Shown: positions 1 through 11,510 of the stretch, in pieces
How positions within the stretch are numbered: the stretch's first letter is position 1
How the letters are laid out: each line of letters begins with the position of its first letter
Assembly: GCF_037126465.1 (NCBI RefSeq)
Contig: NW_026999295.1
Location: forward strand, 3,286,001 to 3,350,000
Direction of reading: 5' to 3'
DNA length: 64,000 bases
DNA from: Ornithodoros turicata
Lineage: Eukaryota; Arthropoda; Arachnida; Ixodida; Argasidae
The notes under the pieces: generated by a model
What the model was told of the DNA's origin: nothing
Database searches by the model: none
The model's input: the letters and a program-made list of their open reading frames with translations, nothing else
Program-made: the position numbers and the translations under genes

Positions 1-940
1 CGACAACGAGAGATATTTTCTAACACTATCGCAATCTGCAGTTGTATATGCATTTGGGCTTGCGTCTCACCAAAGTTCACAGAGGTTCTAAAGTTCAATC
101 AAAAAGCCCTTTCTCCGATCCTATGTGGACTTCAATCACGATCTTCGAAAACGAACTACGAATGCCTTCGAAAGCTCCCAAGCTAAGATTGCAATTAATA
201 GCGTGTACGGACGTTCGTGTATGCAGGTTAGAAAGTTTGTAAACTGTCGTCTCACAGTAACCGACGAACAAGTGCTCAGACTCCTACGCAAACCAAACCT
301 AAAGGAGTTCCGACCGCTGAGCTCTCATGTTATCCTCTTCCTATTCTCTCAATCTGTGCTCCGCATGAGACAGCCACTGTACCTAGGATTCGCGATACTG
401 GAACTGTCCAAGCTGAAGATGTTTGATTTTTACCACAACCACCTTCTTCGTGTAGCTCCAGATACTAGACTGTTGTATATGGACACAGATTCCTTCATCA
501 TAAAGTTGAGTGAAGAGAAAGCGCTTCTCGAACTAGCTGACAAGCATCTGGATAACTCTAGCTATGACCCCGATCATCCGTTATATTCCGCGAAAAATAA
601 GATGGTACTGGGAATGTTTAAAAACGAGATGCCTCGTGATCACATTCTCGGTTTCTGTTGTCTAAAACCAAAACTGTACGCTCTCGAACTGAGTAGCAAA
701 AAGCAGTACAACCGTGCGAAAGGTGTGAAACATTCTGAAGCACAGAAGCTTCTTTATTCCCTGTACACCGACGCTCTTGAGTATGGCAGAATACACTCTA
801 TTAAACAGAACCTGATCGTGCACAAAGACAATGTAAACAAAAGTGTCTCAGTGACAAAGATTGCTCTCAACCCTTTGGATACAAAGCGTTACATTTGTGC
901 AGATGGAATTGAAACGTTCCCTTTTGGTTTTCACACCTAA
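1..940 (+). pseudogene. Polinton DNA polymerase B, C-terminal part (remnant I, broken)
   Basis: This is the C-terminal end of a protein-primed family B DNA polymerase of the Polinton/Maverick type; the rest lies before the window. The reading frame changes at least twice within the first 130 bases. From about 125 to 940 it is open and carries the motif B region (KIAINSVYG, about 184-210) and the catalytic motif C, YMDTDS (about 477-494), followed by the conserved stretch NRAKGVK near 710-728. The end, at a TAA, matches in layout the end of the complete polymerase at 53572-57520, which also finishes in a TFPFG/SFPYG motif. It converges on the leftward protease at 1392. The family call is secure; the copy looks dead because of the frameshifts and missing upstream part. 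Confidence 0.85.
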
Positions 941-1391
941 TCATATGTATGCATCGGAAAAGTGTAAACAAAGATGGAAGCAACAGGATGGTAAATGATG
1001 GAAAAGCCAATTACCATCAATATAGATGTTACCCTTTCTTTATTCTTGTGTTTTTTCTAACAAGTGTTTAACACTAAAGGAGTGTTGATTGTACATATCT
1101 TCATTTGACTTATTCAGTGCACCTTTTTTCCTAAGTTTTTTTATGTGAATGAGAGGGTTGTCACTTCCTTAAATAATGAAACTTTTTCAAAGTGTTTGCA
1201 AAAAAAAAGTGGAGTATGTACTTTGCAAAACAGCTTGTTTCAGTTCTCTTGTTTTCAAAGTGATGATGAAATTGTGACTGTATAATACTTTTCGCCATTT
1301 TTGTGAGCTGTCTGATGTAATATATCCTACTTTTCTTGCTAAGATGACTAAATAAAGGCTCTTTTCTTTTCAAAAACAAATTTATTCACTT
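941..1391. other. Convergent intergenic stretch of Polinton remnant I
   Basis: AT-rich spacer between the polymerase end (rightward) and the protease end (leftward). The only site I can support is a minus-strand polyadenylation signal AATAAA at 1386-1381, directly after the protease stop. No ORF here resembles a known protein. Confidence 0.5.
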
Positions 1392-1877
1392 TTAGAGTAC
1401 ACTACAACAAGACATGTTATCTGTTTTTCGTGGTATCTGTTTATGCACAAGTATTGCTATCAACCTATCATTGAGTTTAAAGTTGGTGTGTGAGAACCTC
1501 CGAGTACACTCTTCAAGTAGAAACCCACAGCAGAGAAGACTACCTACATAGAGACAATAAAGTCCACATGTGGCTGAGCCGTATCCCTGAAGTCGTTTCC
1601 TGTTGTAGTGAAATGAAGATGCTGGGTGTATGAATTTGTAGAACTCCTTGTATAGTGGTCGCATTCCGTAGCTATCGAAATAAGAAATGCTCCTATCGTT
1701 AGAGATATGGAATAGAGTCCAGTGTTCTCCCGGGGAAGATCTTGGAGCTGTATTCACCACATAAAGACCCGGTCCAGCTTTTTGCAATGCAATTTCATCG
1801 CGAGCGAAAGTTCCACGAAAGCATGTCCTTGTGCAATGGTTCCGAGCAAAAGCTGCATAAAATTCCCATTCTTCCAT
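1392..1877 (-). CDS. Adenain-like cysteine protease (Polinton remnant I)
   Basis: Maturation protease of the adenovirus protease (C5) type, which in this element family would process capsid precursors. The 161-aa frame is intact. The expected catalytic residues are in order: His52 in EHWTLF, Asp68 in YFDSYG, Gln97, and Cys104 in ATCGLYC. It aligns in layout with the protease of the complete element (His51, Asp67, Gln94, Cys101). It is the last gene of a leftward block (penton-like, pX-like, capsid, protease) and is followed at once by AATAAA. An intact frame within an otherwise broken element could reflect chance survival; I see no evidence that it is expressed. Confidence 0.85.
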   Translation of the reverse strand: MEEWEFYAAFARNHCTRTCFRGTFARDEIALQKAGPGLYVVNTAPRSSPGEHWTLFHISNDRSISYFDSYGMRPLYKEFYKFIHPASSFHYNRKRLQGYGSATCGLYCLYVGSLLCCGFLLEECTRRFSHTNFKLNDRLIAILVHKQIPRKTDNMSCCSVL

Positions 1878-1887
1878 TTTGATTCGT

Positions 1888-3198
1888 TTATACGAATTTA
1901 ACGCGTCTGTCTTTGTTTATTTCCAGAACACGAGGTGTCTCGGAAACAAAGAGCACCGTGACAGCTTCTGTAAGGTTAGCAGCAAATGTCAATGTGAGAC
2001 GAACATTAGCTTGAAGCACTGGACTTAGTGACTGCAGTTCCACATCCGGTGTGAGGTGATAATAAAGCATAAATGTCTCTTTTGCATATGCACACCGGAG
2101 CTAGAGGTATATCCTTGCTCTTAAGTTTGTGAAGCAAATTCATGTATCCCTTTGCATAGATGTCTCGTTGAAAGTCGAAGTCGTCGGTGTAGTGTTGACC
2201 GCCAACGTCGAGCACTGCTCTTTTGAGTTTAAAATTTTCAAGCTTAAAGGGTTCCGTTCTCTATGACCCTGATATGCTTCACTCTTGACCATCAATACGG
2301 TTAACTTAGAAGGAACTCGTTCACTATAGAGATCATCAAATATCACCTGAGATTGGTTTGGAGCGATTGTCCTATACTTAATCTCTAAACCTCGAAGAAG
2401 GTATGTGGCGGGTGTCGTTTGAAGTCTTCTTTCAATGCCAACGAGTACGCTTGGAGAAACCTGCACACGTCGGAGGTAGAGCACAATTCGAGAAAACTCT
2501 ATTGTATGCTTTTCAGTCTCGCTGGGACCAGAGAGGAGCCTAAATTCGTCAGTGGCTTGTCTTAGCACCACTCGTATATCGGTGTTATTAAGGACAAATT
2601 TCTCTTGCTGACAGATGTCGCTAAAGATAGGAGAATAAAGATCACAGAGAGTTGATCCTTTGCTGCGTTTATAGCGTGCGAAAAGTCCTTTTGCTTCGTT
2701 GGGGATAGCAAAATTTTCAGATTCTCCCACTGGATCTGGTTCGTAAAGCATTGCAGACAAGGTGTGAGTTTGAGTAACATTGTTTGCATTTGTAACAATG
2801 TCCAAGTAAGAACGATAGGCATAATGTTCGAAATTAGATACCAGAGTCGAATTAAGATAAATGTGGACATGATGAAAGAGAGAAGATGCAAATGCTTGTA
2901 CAGGAATAACGTTGTCATTTGTCACTGTACTGCCAGTTGTAGTCAATGCTGCGTCTCCATTTTTACGCACAACTCTACATTGAATGTGTAAGAAACTCGA
3001 CTGGAGATCAAAGAAGCCGCCACCGAGACCTGGAACATTATATTCAATCACACCGCTCGAGGTAGGTGCAGAAATGGGGAAAAACTCCACATATTCTGAC
3101 TTCTCCAGAGAAAAATTTGTCGGTGGAACAGGAAACAGGTCCAACTGATTCGTTGTGCAGAAGCAATAATTTTTATGTACTAAGGCGATGGTAGACAT
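1888..3198 (-). pseudogene. Major capsid protein (double jelly-roll), frameshifted, remnant I
   Basis: Polinton major capsid protein. The first 352 codons (3198 to about 2140) are open and begin with the family's N-terminal signature DLFPVPPTNFSLEKS, then the strand-rich region with QAFASSLFHHVHIYLNS. Later they contain RRLQTTPATYLLRGLE, shared with the complete element (RRLQTTPAIYVLRGLE). The frame then shifts near 2215 and again near 2070. The end, homologous to the capsid C-terminus (AVTVLFVSETPRVLEINKDR), is read at 2070-1888. The start at 3198 lies just downstream of the pX-like gene. At least two frameshifts make it a pseudogene. It serves as the reference showing what the complete element's capsid gene has lost. 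Confidence 0.85.
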
Positions 3199-3209
3199 CT
3201 TTTTTTTCC

Positions 3210-3611
3210 TCAGGTGAAAAAGTCAACCTTTCTTCGTTTCTTCGTTGGTTTTACTGATCGATCAATTCTGTTGCCCTTGCTTTTATTACGTTTCCTACCC
3301 TTCCCTCTGAGTCTACGCAGCAACTCGTCACGAGTTGAATGGATGGTGCGACCAACCCCTTTCCTTAGTGCCTCCCCTCCAAACGTTGTTCCCTGTTTCA
3401 CTTCCTCCGCTATGTGACGTCCTGTGTCAAGAAGTTTCCGACCTACATAGGGCGCTACTTGTTTAGTCAGTATAGGTATAAACCGCTGCACGAACTCAGA
3501 AAAAAAGCCAGATCCAACTTGATAAAGAGGAGCTGAGTAATGTGGCAATGGTTGATCTCGTTTACCGCTGCCGAGATGCGATATACAACAGGGTGTCTGA
3601 GTTATATGCAT
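3210..3611 (-). CDS. pX/pVI-like small basic virion protein (remnant I)
   Basis: A 133-aa basic protein lying between the penton-like and major capsid genes, where Polintons and adintoviruses carry a small basic protein compared to adenovirus core/minor proteins pX or pVI. Visible features are a near N-terminal YSAPLYQVGSGFF segment, a central amphipathic part (FVQRFIPILTKQVAPYVGRKLLDTGRH), and a very basic tail with RRLRGKGRKRNK and KPTKKRRK, likely nucleic-acid binding or nuclear targeting. The complete element has a counterpart at 49690-49986 (VYTGPLFQRGGGVLSN...), which lacks this basic tail. It overlaps the penton-like gene end by 10 bases. Role is inferred from position and composition only. 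Confidence 0.65.
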   Translation of the reverse strand: MHITQTPCCISHLGSGKRDQPLPHYSAPLYQVGSGFFSEFVQRFIPILTKQVAPYVGRKLLDTGRHIAEEVKQGTTFGGEALRKGVGRTIHSTRDELLRRLRGKGRKRNKSKGNRIDRSVKPTKKRRKVDFFT

Positions 3612-4651
3612 TTTCGAAAATGTAATGTTACTCCCACACGACCAGAACCAGCAATGAAGGGAATGAAATCACCTATCTCGTTTGCCAGTTCGATTTGAAT
3701 GCTAGTCAGCTCCTTGACAGTCACATATTTATAGTAAAGATTTGTGAAAGAGTAGGACATAACCTCATTCCGACTCTGCAGTCTAAATGGGAGAAGTCGA
3801 AGAAGGGGTGCGGTTATATCACCTACAGCTTCACTTTCGATGATATCGCTGTAAACGAAAATGTAATTTTGCGCTGGGAAGAGGCAGACATCACGCTGAA
3901 CAACTGTGAAACTGGAGAAGGTTGTTCGTTTTCCAAATCCAAGCATCAGAGCTAAATATGGGTGAAATGTAACGTAACCCTCATTGCGACGTTCCAGTTG
4001 ACAAACTCCATTATAGGGATTGTAAAATATGAGACGAGCATCTTCTGGTAGGTGTAAGTTTGCTCGATATGCGTGATTTATCGCATCGGCGAGGTCCTTC
4101 CCTGACTCATAATACCCTTCTGGAACTTCGTATTTGGTTGTACGTGAACGATACGTGATTAGGGTGACTTTCTCTTCAGTGTCCACCTGATATTTCAATA
4201 CTTTTACTGGCTGGCCTTCATCCAATTCCGAAGAACCGATAATCTTTTCAGGAAGGCCAAGCTTAGCAGAGAGAGTTGAACTTAATTCCAGCCCAGTATT
4301 TAGTGGAAGTTGTATTTCATAATGACCACTGACTCGTATTATTTTGGCTTGGTTTTTGAAGTGTTTCGTTAGAAGTTGACGAAAAGGTACAATAATGGTT
4401 TCTCCCGCAAGAAACTTAACTTGCTCTGTCGTGGTTACGCCACCGAAGAGGCTAGTCTCCGATATACCATTAACGATATCTGTGACATTATTAATTGCAA
4501 ATGGGATATTCACCTCCGCCAGAGCAACCTCCCACTTTCCATCTAATTGCACTGGCTGAGCTAGTTTAACTCTGAACTTGCTCATTGTGTTACTAGGAAA
4601 TACATCACTCGAGGCGTTTGACAGTAAGTTGACATAGAACTGACTCGCCAT
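3602..4651 (-). CDS. Penton-like minor capsid protein (remnant I)
   Basis: A 349-aa intact frame of the Polinton protein whose N-terminus reads FYVNLLSNASSDVFPSNTMS, followed by a QPVQLDGKWEVALAEV segment. The same pattern opens the complete element's gene at 48426 (IYVHLLSNASMDKFPSN ... PLQLSNRYKVGLMDL). In this family the protein is taken to be the single jelly-roll penton (minor capsid) or an attached vertex protein. The C-terminal third also matches (FPAQNYIFVYSDIIES versus EPPFHNIIVYTDIVEP). It is the first preserved gene of the leftward block; the integrase and ATPase genes expected upstream are missing, and a SINE-like repeat begins about 120 bases away. At 349 aa it is shorter than its 425-aa relative. 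Confidence 0.75.
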   Translation of the reverse strand: MASQFYVNLLSNASSDVFPSNTMSKFRVKLAQPVQLDGKWEVALAEVNIPFAINNVTDIVNGISETSLFGGVTTTEQVKFLAGETIIVPFRQLLTKHFKNQAKIIRVSGHYEIQLPLNTGLELSSTLSAKLGLPEKIIGSSELDEGQPVKVLKYQVDTEEKVTLITYRSRTTKYEVPEGYYESGKDLADAINHAYRANLHLPEDARLIFYNPYNGVCQLERRNEGYVTFHPYLALMLGFGKRTTFSSFTVVQRDVCLFPAQNYIFVYSDIIESEAVGDITAPLLRLLPFRLQSRNEVMSYSFTNLYYKYVTVKELTSIQIELANEIGDFIPFIAGSGRVGVTLHFRKCI

Positions 4652-4770
4652 TGTTTTTCTTTTTCTAAAATGAAAACAACATGATCGTGAGGAGTTCTTT
4701 TAAACCAAGAGCGAAGTCAAATGGGCGCGAAATTTAAAATTTGGGGGCGCAGATAGCGCCATCTGTTGAA

Positions 4771-5172
4771 CGGCGGTAAATTTGCTGGAAGTGCTGCCAT
4801 CTCTAGATGAACGAACTCAACTCCCCATGGCGCCACCTGGCGTAAAAGAAATCAAACAACCTCTCCACCCCACACAATTCTATCCTGATTAGCGACGGAA
4901 GTAAACATGTAGAGCCCGTGACCCAGTGGCTTGAGACGCTCGTCTGACAACCTAAAGGACCCAAGTTCGATTCCCAGTGTGTTTCACCATGACGTCATTA
5001 TTGTTACTTAATCTTATCATTGATATCATATCACTAAGATTAACTATGTGACGTCACTGATTAACTATCTTATCCACTGACCTCACTGATATGAGGGCGG
5101 AGCGGCTGCGGCCTGGAGTGACGTCATACGTCCTTGATGACGTCATTTCCTGTTTGACGTCATTTCCTGGCT
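4771..5172 (+). repeat. tRNA-derived SINE-like repeat, copy 1
   Basis: A dispersed repeat also present inverted at 33112-33481. Shared blocks are, in order: CGGCGGTAAATTTG, a CATCTCT segment, a GCGCCACCTGGCG-like segment, a tRNA-like section with an A-box-like GACCCAGTGGCTTGA and a B-box AAGTTCGATTCCC (about 4970-4985), and a tail with GAGGGCGGAGCGGCTGCGGCC followed by TGACGTCA palindromes. The internal Pol III boxes fit a SINE. This copy has three TGACGTCA palindromes in the tail (about 5118-5166). No flanking duplication was found. Confidence 0.65.
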
Positions 5173-6849
5173 GTAGGGTTAATCTAATGTACTACTGTTG
5201 TTAATGCTAACCGTTCATATTCACGGCGTGCTCGTGAATACCTTATAAATAGACAAATTCTTGCGTGAAACACACTCGCAGAAAAACAATAAACCGTCGA
5301 CGGAAGGAAATGCAGCCACCCCATCCCGTCTGTATACCACGAAATGCAGAGTAAATCACAACCGCTTGAAAGCGCGAAGCTGCTTTGAATAATAATAGTA
5401 ATGATAACGAAGAACACTACTCGAAAGAAAGTAAAACGAAACATTAGACCAGCCAGTCTTTTACGATAATTCGTGCAAACAAATCGAGCAAAAAAGTGGG
5501 GCAGCTTCCAAGTATCACAGTCACACTTCACAACGCACTTGCTGTGTTGTCAGATTGCCAACATGTAAATGTAACTGCAACTGAGGTATAACTGTAACTG
5601 ATGTATATCTGCAACTGACGTAAGTATAACTGCTATGCCAAGCAACCTCCAGATAATTTCCATTGGCGACGGCGATACAACCAATCCAACGTTGCGGTGA
5701 ATCGCTAGAGGCCCACGTAACTCATCAGCAAAAACCTCATAGCTACGGAGATGGGTGCTTGTGTTTCTTTATGTGAACAGCCGCCGACGAGAAGACGATT
5801 AAGCAGGGTTCACACTACTGCGTTTCAATGTGTACGTACGGCTGCGTGCGTACACGTACATCCAGCACATTCCGCTAGACTGTTCACATACATGCGTCGG
5901 CCAATGAGCGCATTGCGTCACATACGCTTGTGACACGCCATGGGCGCTTCTGCACCTCGATGCACATGAGCTCGTGTGTTCGAAACGTTCAGTCACGCAA
6001 GATATACGTTTCTTTCTGTGGATTTTCAACTCGCTCCACACACACTTCCATATTTACTGCAACCAAGTTTAAACAGACAACAGCAGGAAGATAGAAGAGC
6101 GCATGTTCAGAACGCAGCTTCATGATTGGTTCTCTCCTTGCTGGTTGGTAAGTGCGTTAGAAAAAAGTTGAGCACGGGCGAACTCGTAGCGTTCCACTGT
6201 GTAAGGTCTCTTTCGCACATGTTGCCACGGTAACCACCGTGCGCACGCATGAAAACGCACTTTTGTGAACCATGCCTTACATTCATTGAAAAAGCACGGC
6301 TCACATGTCATACCGGCCGGAGCAAGTGTAACAAACGACTCACACGCTGTTGAGTACCGCGTGTTGTCCGAACGCCTGCAAGGAAGACGTGACCAGAGGA
6401 CCTTGTGACCTTGTAGGTACGAGTGTAGAGGTGACCTTGTAGGAGGCGCCAACAGGGGCGCGAAGCAGTAGTAGAAATCTATTGTAGCGGAAAACTCAGG
6501 TGACCTCCGAAGCTGGACCAATGACTGAGGAATGACATTTTTTAACATATCGCCAATAACGTAACTGACGTGTCGCCCGTTTCTGTCTCACTACTTTCCT
6601 CCTCTCTGCTCTGCTTCCCGTCTTCTTTTGTTGTGCCATTTTTGTTCAATTCATTGTTTTTTGGTTCGCGTTTGTCCGAATGCATTGGGAGTAACTGGAA
6701 ATACAACAGAGCCCTGGCTGTTTCTGTCACATTAAGTGTGTCACATTAAGTGTTACATTGTGCGACATACGGTTATGCAAGCAAGACGTACACAGCATGT
6801 AAGCGGTAACGAAAACAACATGACGTTAACTCAGTCAGGGCGATCCGAA
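5173..6849. other. No recognisable gene
   Basis: About 1.7 kb with only short ORFs (the longest about 140 codons, 6120-6548 minus) that show no domain, no biased composition and no link to neighbours. I see no repeat structure that I can support here, apart from a doubled GTGTCACATTAA motif at about 6724-6751. Confidence 0.4.
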
Positions 6850-9118
6850 CACCATCACCAATTTCCCTTGAAAAAATACATGTTGTACCGCAACAGGCAT
6901 ACACACAGGAGCAACAATTTTTTTGCCTCTATGTGTTGTGGTCCACCCGAAAAAAAAATCCCAAAGAAATTGACTCGGCGACGGAGCTTTCTGACGGAAC
7001 GACTTTGACATTTTATTCCTCGCCATCGGACGGTCCCAAACTATAGATTTTTTTTTACACAATATGTCAGGTACAACGACTTTCAGCGCGTGTAAACAGC
7101 ACCGGTCAATTCTATTTTAACTTTAATTAAAAATCACCAAAGTTGCAACAAAATTCACATTTTGCTCATGTTTGTGCTTACGCTGTACTCCTGCTATATA
7201 TGCCATCGAGATATATGAGGTACCGCTGTGTAGGTCGAAGGGTGATCTTTAAATTGATGTCAAATTTACATGTCTGTACCTTGCCCACTTTCGTCAAGGC
7301 GGTATAGACTACAGCTGTGTTTTCAAAAATGGGGTTTTTTGGACTCTCGTTTCGCAAAAACCCCACCTCCGATTTCCTTCATATTTTGTAATTATATAGC
7401 CCATGCCATAACCTACACGTGTTCGCAAAACGGAAGGTTCCCTCTCAGCACAACTCGGGATAGCCCGCAACAAGCGTGGTGTGCGGAACACACGATGTAT
7501 ACAGAGACCGGGAGAACTACGCCAGAGAGTTAACAGGATTATTGGCGTCTACGGCTTTGAATGACAGAGCTCAGGATGCAGACCTACCGCAAATCCCATC
7601 CTAGCAATATATTTGGGTCTTTCTGACTCGTTTTTCCCACATTCGAATCTCATTGCCGTTCACGTGAAGTTCACCGAGGTTCTGAGTCGGTGTCTTGTGT
7701 TTCCGACATGAATTCCAAGTACAGTATGGATGGCGTGTACTGTGCTGACTGTACGGTGCTATGGTAGCCATCTCAAGCCAAAAAAATTCAAAGAACTACG
7801 CTTTTGTTATCAGAAACAAGTTGGGAATGCCGAGCAGAATGATGCCTTGAACCATGATACCATCAAAATGTAATAATCGCGTGCATTTTTTTTTTTCAGA
7901 AAAACGATAATACAGATCACGAAGCTTGTAAGGTATAACCTGGCTGGACGACGCCGTTAATGTTTCTTTTCAGAAGGTTTTCTTGTTATTCCTTGGAAAC
8001 TCTGGACATCTTGACAGTGACGTGTCCATCTCCTTCCACATTTTTTGCCCACATGTAGAAAGACTGGATTCCAACAGCGGTTCGCGCTGTCTCCCATTGT
8101 TCCTTTTTTTGAGACCCGGTATGTTTCTAAGGAACTTGTTTCTAATAACAAAAGCGTCGTTCCATTGATATTTTGGCTTAAGATGGATACCATAGCGCCG
8201 CACAGTGAGCACAGTTACTCGCGATCCATACTGTACTTGGGGTTCATATCGACAACACAAGCCACCCACTGAGATCGTCGCTGAACTTCATGGGGAACGG
8301 CATTGAGATCCGACTGTGGGAAAAACGAGTCAGAAAGACTCAAAATATATTTCTAGGATGAGATTTGCGGTAGGTCTGCATCCTGAGCTCTGTCATTCAA
8401 AGCCGGAGACGTCGGCAGTAGCAGACGCCAATAATCCTGTTAACTATCTGGCTGGTTCTACCGGTCGCGGTGTACATCGTCCGCTCCGCACTCCACGTTT
8501 GTAGCGCGCTATCCCGAATTGTGCTGAGAGGGAACCTTCCGTTTTGTGAACACATGTAGGTCATAGCCTATTCTATATAACTACAAAATATCAAGGAAAT
8601 CGGAGGTGGGGTTTTTGAGAAACGAGAGTCCAAAAAACCCAATTTTTGAAGAGATAGCTGTACTCTACACCCCCTTGACGAAAGTGGGCAAGGTACAGAA
8701 ATGTAAATTTGACATCAATTTAAAGAGCATGCTTCGACCTACACAGCGGTACCTCATTTTCCTCGATGGCGTATATAGCAGGAGTACAGCGTAAAGACAA
8801 ATATGAGCAAAATATGAACTTTGTTGCAACTTTGGCGATTTTTAATTAAATATCAAAATAGAATTGACCGCTGCTGTTTGCGCACGCTAAAAGTCGTTGT
8901 ACCTGACATATTGTGCAAAAAAAATATGTTTGGGACCGTCCGATAGCGAGGAATAAAATGTCAAAGTCGTTCCGTCACAAAGCTCCGTCGCCGAGCTAAT
9001 TTCTTTGTGATTTTTTTTTTCTTGCGGACTACAACACATAGAGCCAAAATATTTGTTGCTCCTGTGTGTATGCTTGTGGCGGTACAACATATTTTTTTAA
9101 GGGAAATCGGTGATGGTG
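6850..9118. mobile_element. Long inverted-repeat (fold-back) element, about 2.27 kb
   Basis: Two long arms are inverted copies: left about 6850-7822, right about 8134-9118, with a spacer of about 311 bases. Matching landmarks include CCATCACC at the tips, GGTACAACGACTTT, the CTGTACTCCTGCTATATA block, CACCTCCGATTTCCTT, and near the centre CTTTTGTTAT.AGAAACAAGTT. The arms differ by scattered substitutions and small indels, so the structure is not recent. Short ORFs in the arms and spacer (for example 7970-8269 minus) look like shadows. This may be a fold-back transposon or a non-autonomous DNA transposon with long TIRs. No transposase is visible. Confidence 0.7.
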
Positions 9119-9162
9119 ATTCCATCTCAATTCAGGCATGCCTGAATTGAGATGGAATCACC
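9115..9162. repeat. 48-bp perfect palindrome
   Basis: Two uninterrupted 24-base arms meet between 9138 and 9139 (TTCAGGCA|TGCCTGAA at the centre). It abuts the outer tip of the right arm of the fold-back element and is absent at the left tip, so it was probably added separately, for instance as head-to-head ends of another element. Confidence 0.9.
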
Positions 9163-11510
9163 CAGCTACTAAAGCCAACGTCGGATGAAACATGTCGAGC
9201 GAAATCACCGTGAATCAGACTTACAGTAGCGTCATACCTTTAGACAGTACGACGTGAGCATGTATTTCATCATAATATGAAGATGATATGGTTTCACGGA
9301 AAGAAATATAGTGTACCATCGTAACTGCAAAGCCACGCTGTCTGTCTCCGTGACGGCGTATTCCGCTCCCGATTTACAGTGATTGTTGAGCAACTTATTC
9401 ACAATACACGAAGTGAATGCGGTGTTGCAACTAGCAATAACAAATAACTTACCTGTCGACAGTCGTTGACCTGGTATCGGGTACGAGGCGTTCCGACTCT
9501 CGAATGGTTTCTACAGCACGAAACAGAGCAGAAATGCTGCGCGGGCATCCTCCCTGGCAGCTGTGAGTGTTCATGGACATTCGCATGGTACAGCTTGCGT
9601 TTATATACAGGAAAAACCAGAACTCATAGAGCAACCCACCCGCTACACAACACGAGCCGTCCGAGACGGACGCCGGCGATTCCGTGGACGCCGTTTCCAG
9701 ACGGCACAGCCGCCGCACAGTCGATTGTTTGAGCGCTCGCGAACAAATTTGAAAACGGCCAATCATAGCTCAGAAAACGAATTCATCCTCACGGGAACCA
9801 ATCAGTAAGCACTAGCCACCGGATGTCTCCACGACGTTCAATTTATGACGTTTTCTGACGTCCGATGGTGTGAAACGCATGAAGCGCCTCACTTTGTCCC
9901 CCAACGGAACTCGCGAGGTTCGGGCACTTGGCACCAACTCCAACGGGCTTGCATGGGGGGGGGGGGGTCGAGGTAGCTTGCCGTTGTTGGCCGCACTCAA
10001 GTGGGCATCGTCACGACTATAGCCAAAAAAAGGAAAAGAAGGTGGGAGAAAGGGGAGTTGAGGACTTCAAAGTGATGTAGAAGCAGGATGACCGTTACTG
10101 ATGGGACAGAAGCACACTGTAGGTGAGAGGTGCACTAGAGTGGTCTCTCCGCTAGGCCCGTTGCTTGGAGAAAGCGCACGAGGCCGCGAGTTTTTGAAAG
10201 TCGTTCCGCACAAGAACCTTCGGGGAAGAGGACGTCCGTCAGTATACCAGGCCTGGCGTGGGGAAGATGGGTTTCCCGCATGGCATGGTATGCACGGCAT
10301 TCTGTCAGGATATGCGCAATTGGCTTACATGGCGAGCATTACTTAGCATTACGTAACACCAGTGACGTGACGGGAGACAGTAGAAGAGCACGTATAATTA
10401 CTCGATCCCCAGGAGACTGCGCGCGCGTAAGAGGAGGAATGCGGAAGAGACACTTCAAGCGCGCCCTTCTCACAGAGTAGAGCGATGTCGCCCCGAAAAA
10501 ATTCTGGCATATTAGTTTTTCGGCGGGAAGAATCGCTTCCAGCAAACAAAAATTACGAAGGGTTTGAAAAATTCCATAGTCTCTTAAATACTCAATATAT
10601 TAACTGTTTTATGAGTGTTCCACATCAAAACATAGCAGCAGGTACCAAGTCCCCGTTTGTTTTGGTCTGGGAATTCACTTTAAATAGTCAGTGAAAACCT
10701 GGAAAAGTCAGCGAATTTAAGAGCGCAATTTGGTAGGCACCCTGATATGGTTAATATCTCCTGGCTTATAAGAGTTAATTATCCATTCAAAGGCAGAAAA
10801 TCTTCCTACACTGGGTTTCGCTGCTCACAAGCGTTGTACGGGTCAAATTCCACTTGTCTCCGTCATTGTACTTTTTCCAAACAACTGCATTTACAACCAG
10901 CTGCAGATGCCGTAATGGCGTGCGGCTCACAAATTGTGTTTCAGAGGCTGTACGAGACCCCTTGGAAACACCAGAGGTGATGAATTTCTGCTACATGTTT
11001 TATCTGTCAGCAGGTGGTATTACGATATAGTACTGCATTTTCTGTTCATGTTGGAGGATGATCCCTGCTCCACACTGTCGGCGAAGATTTTGTGCCGTGC
11101 GGTAATTAACAAAGTGCACCAAAGACGTATACGTATTTACCTCATTGCAGAAACTTCAAGTTGCAAGGAAAGTGGCGCGCCTGTATCAGTCATATCAAAG
11201 AAGAGGTTCCTCTCCTCAGTGTTCCACACAATCTACATAACAGCAGGAGCGTGCTGACTCTGTCGCTGGAACAAGACTAAAAGTGCCATACGTGTCAGTT
11301 TCTTATGTTGCGACTGCATCCCTTCATTTCGTAAATGGCTCTGCGTTTTTACATGTTCGTCTTTAGTTTCTTCTGCGCCACGCTTTTGGAATACAACAGG
11401 ACTCTTATTGTAAATAACAAATGAAACAAGATGCCCCTAAAGCAGCGACTGTGTGACTTTACTTTGCAGGGAGCATAAGACCAGCTTGCCTCGTAATATG
11501 TGTGTTTATA
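9163..11510. other. No recognisable gene
   Basis: About 2.3 kb with only short ORFs (up to 107 codons) on both strands and no motif I recognise. A G-run (C-run on the other strand) of 11 lies near 9956-9966. I see no convincing coding or RNA signal. Confidence 0.4.

Noticed and set aside
4905..4990. tRNA gene
   Set aside because: A- and B-box-like sequences are present but no complete cloverleaf; the diverged partner copy shows it is part of a dispersed repeat.
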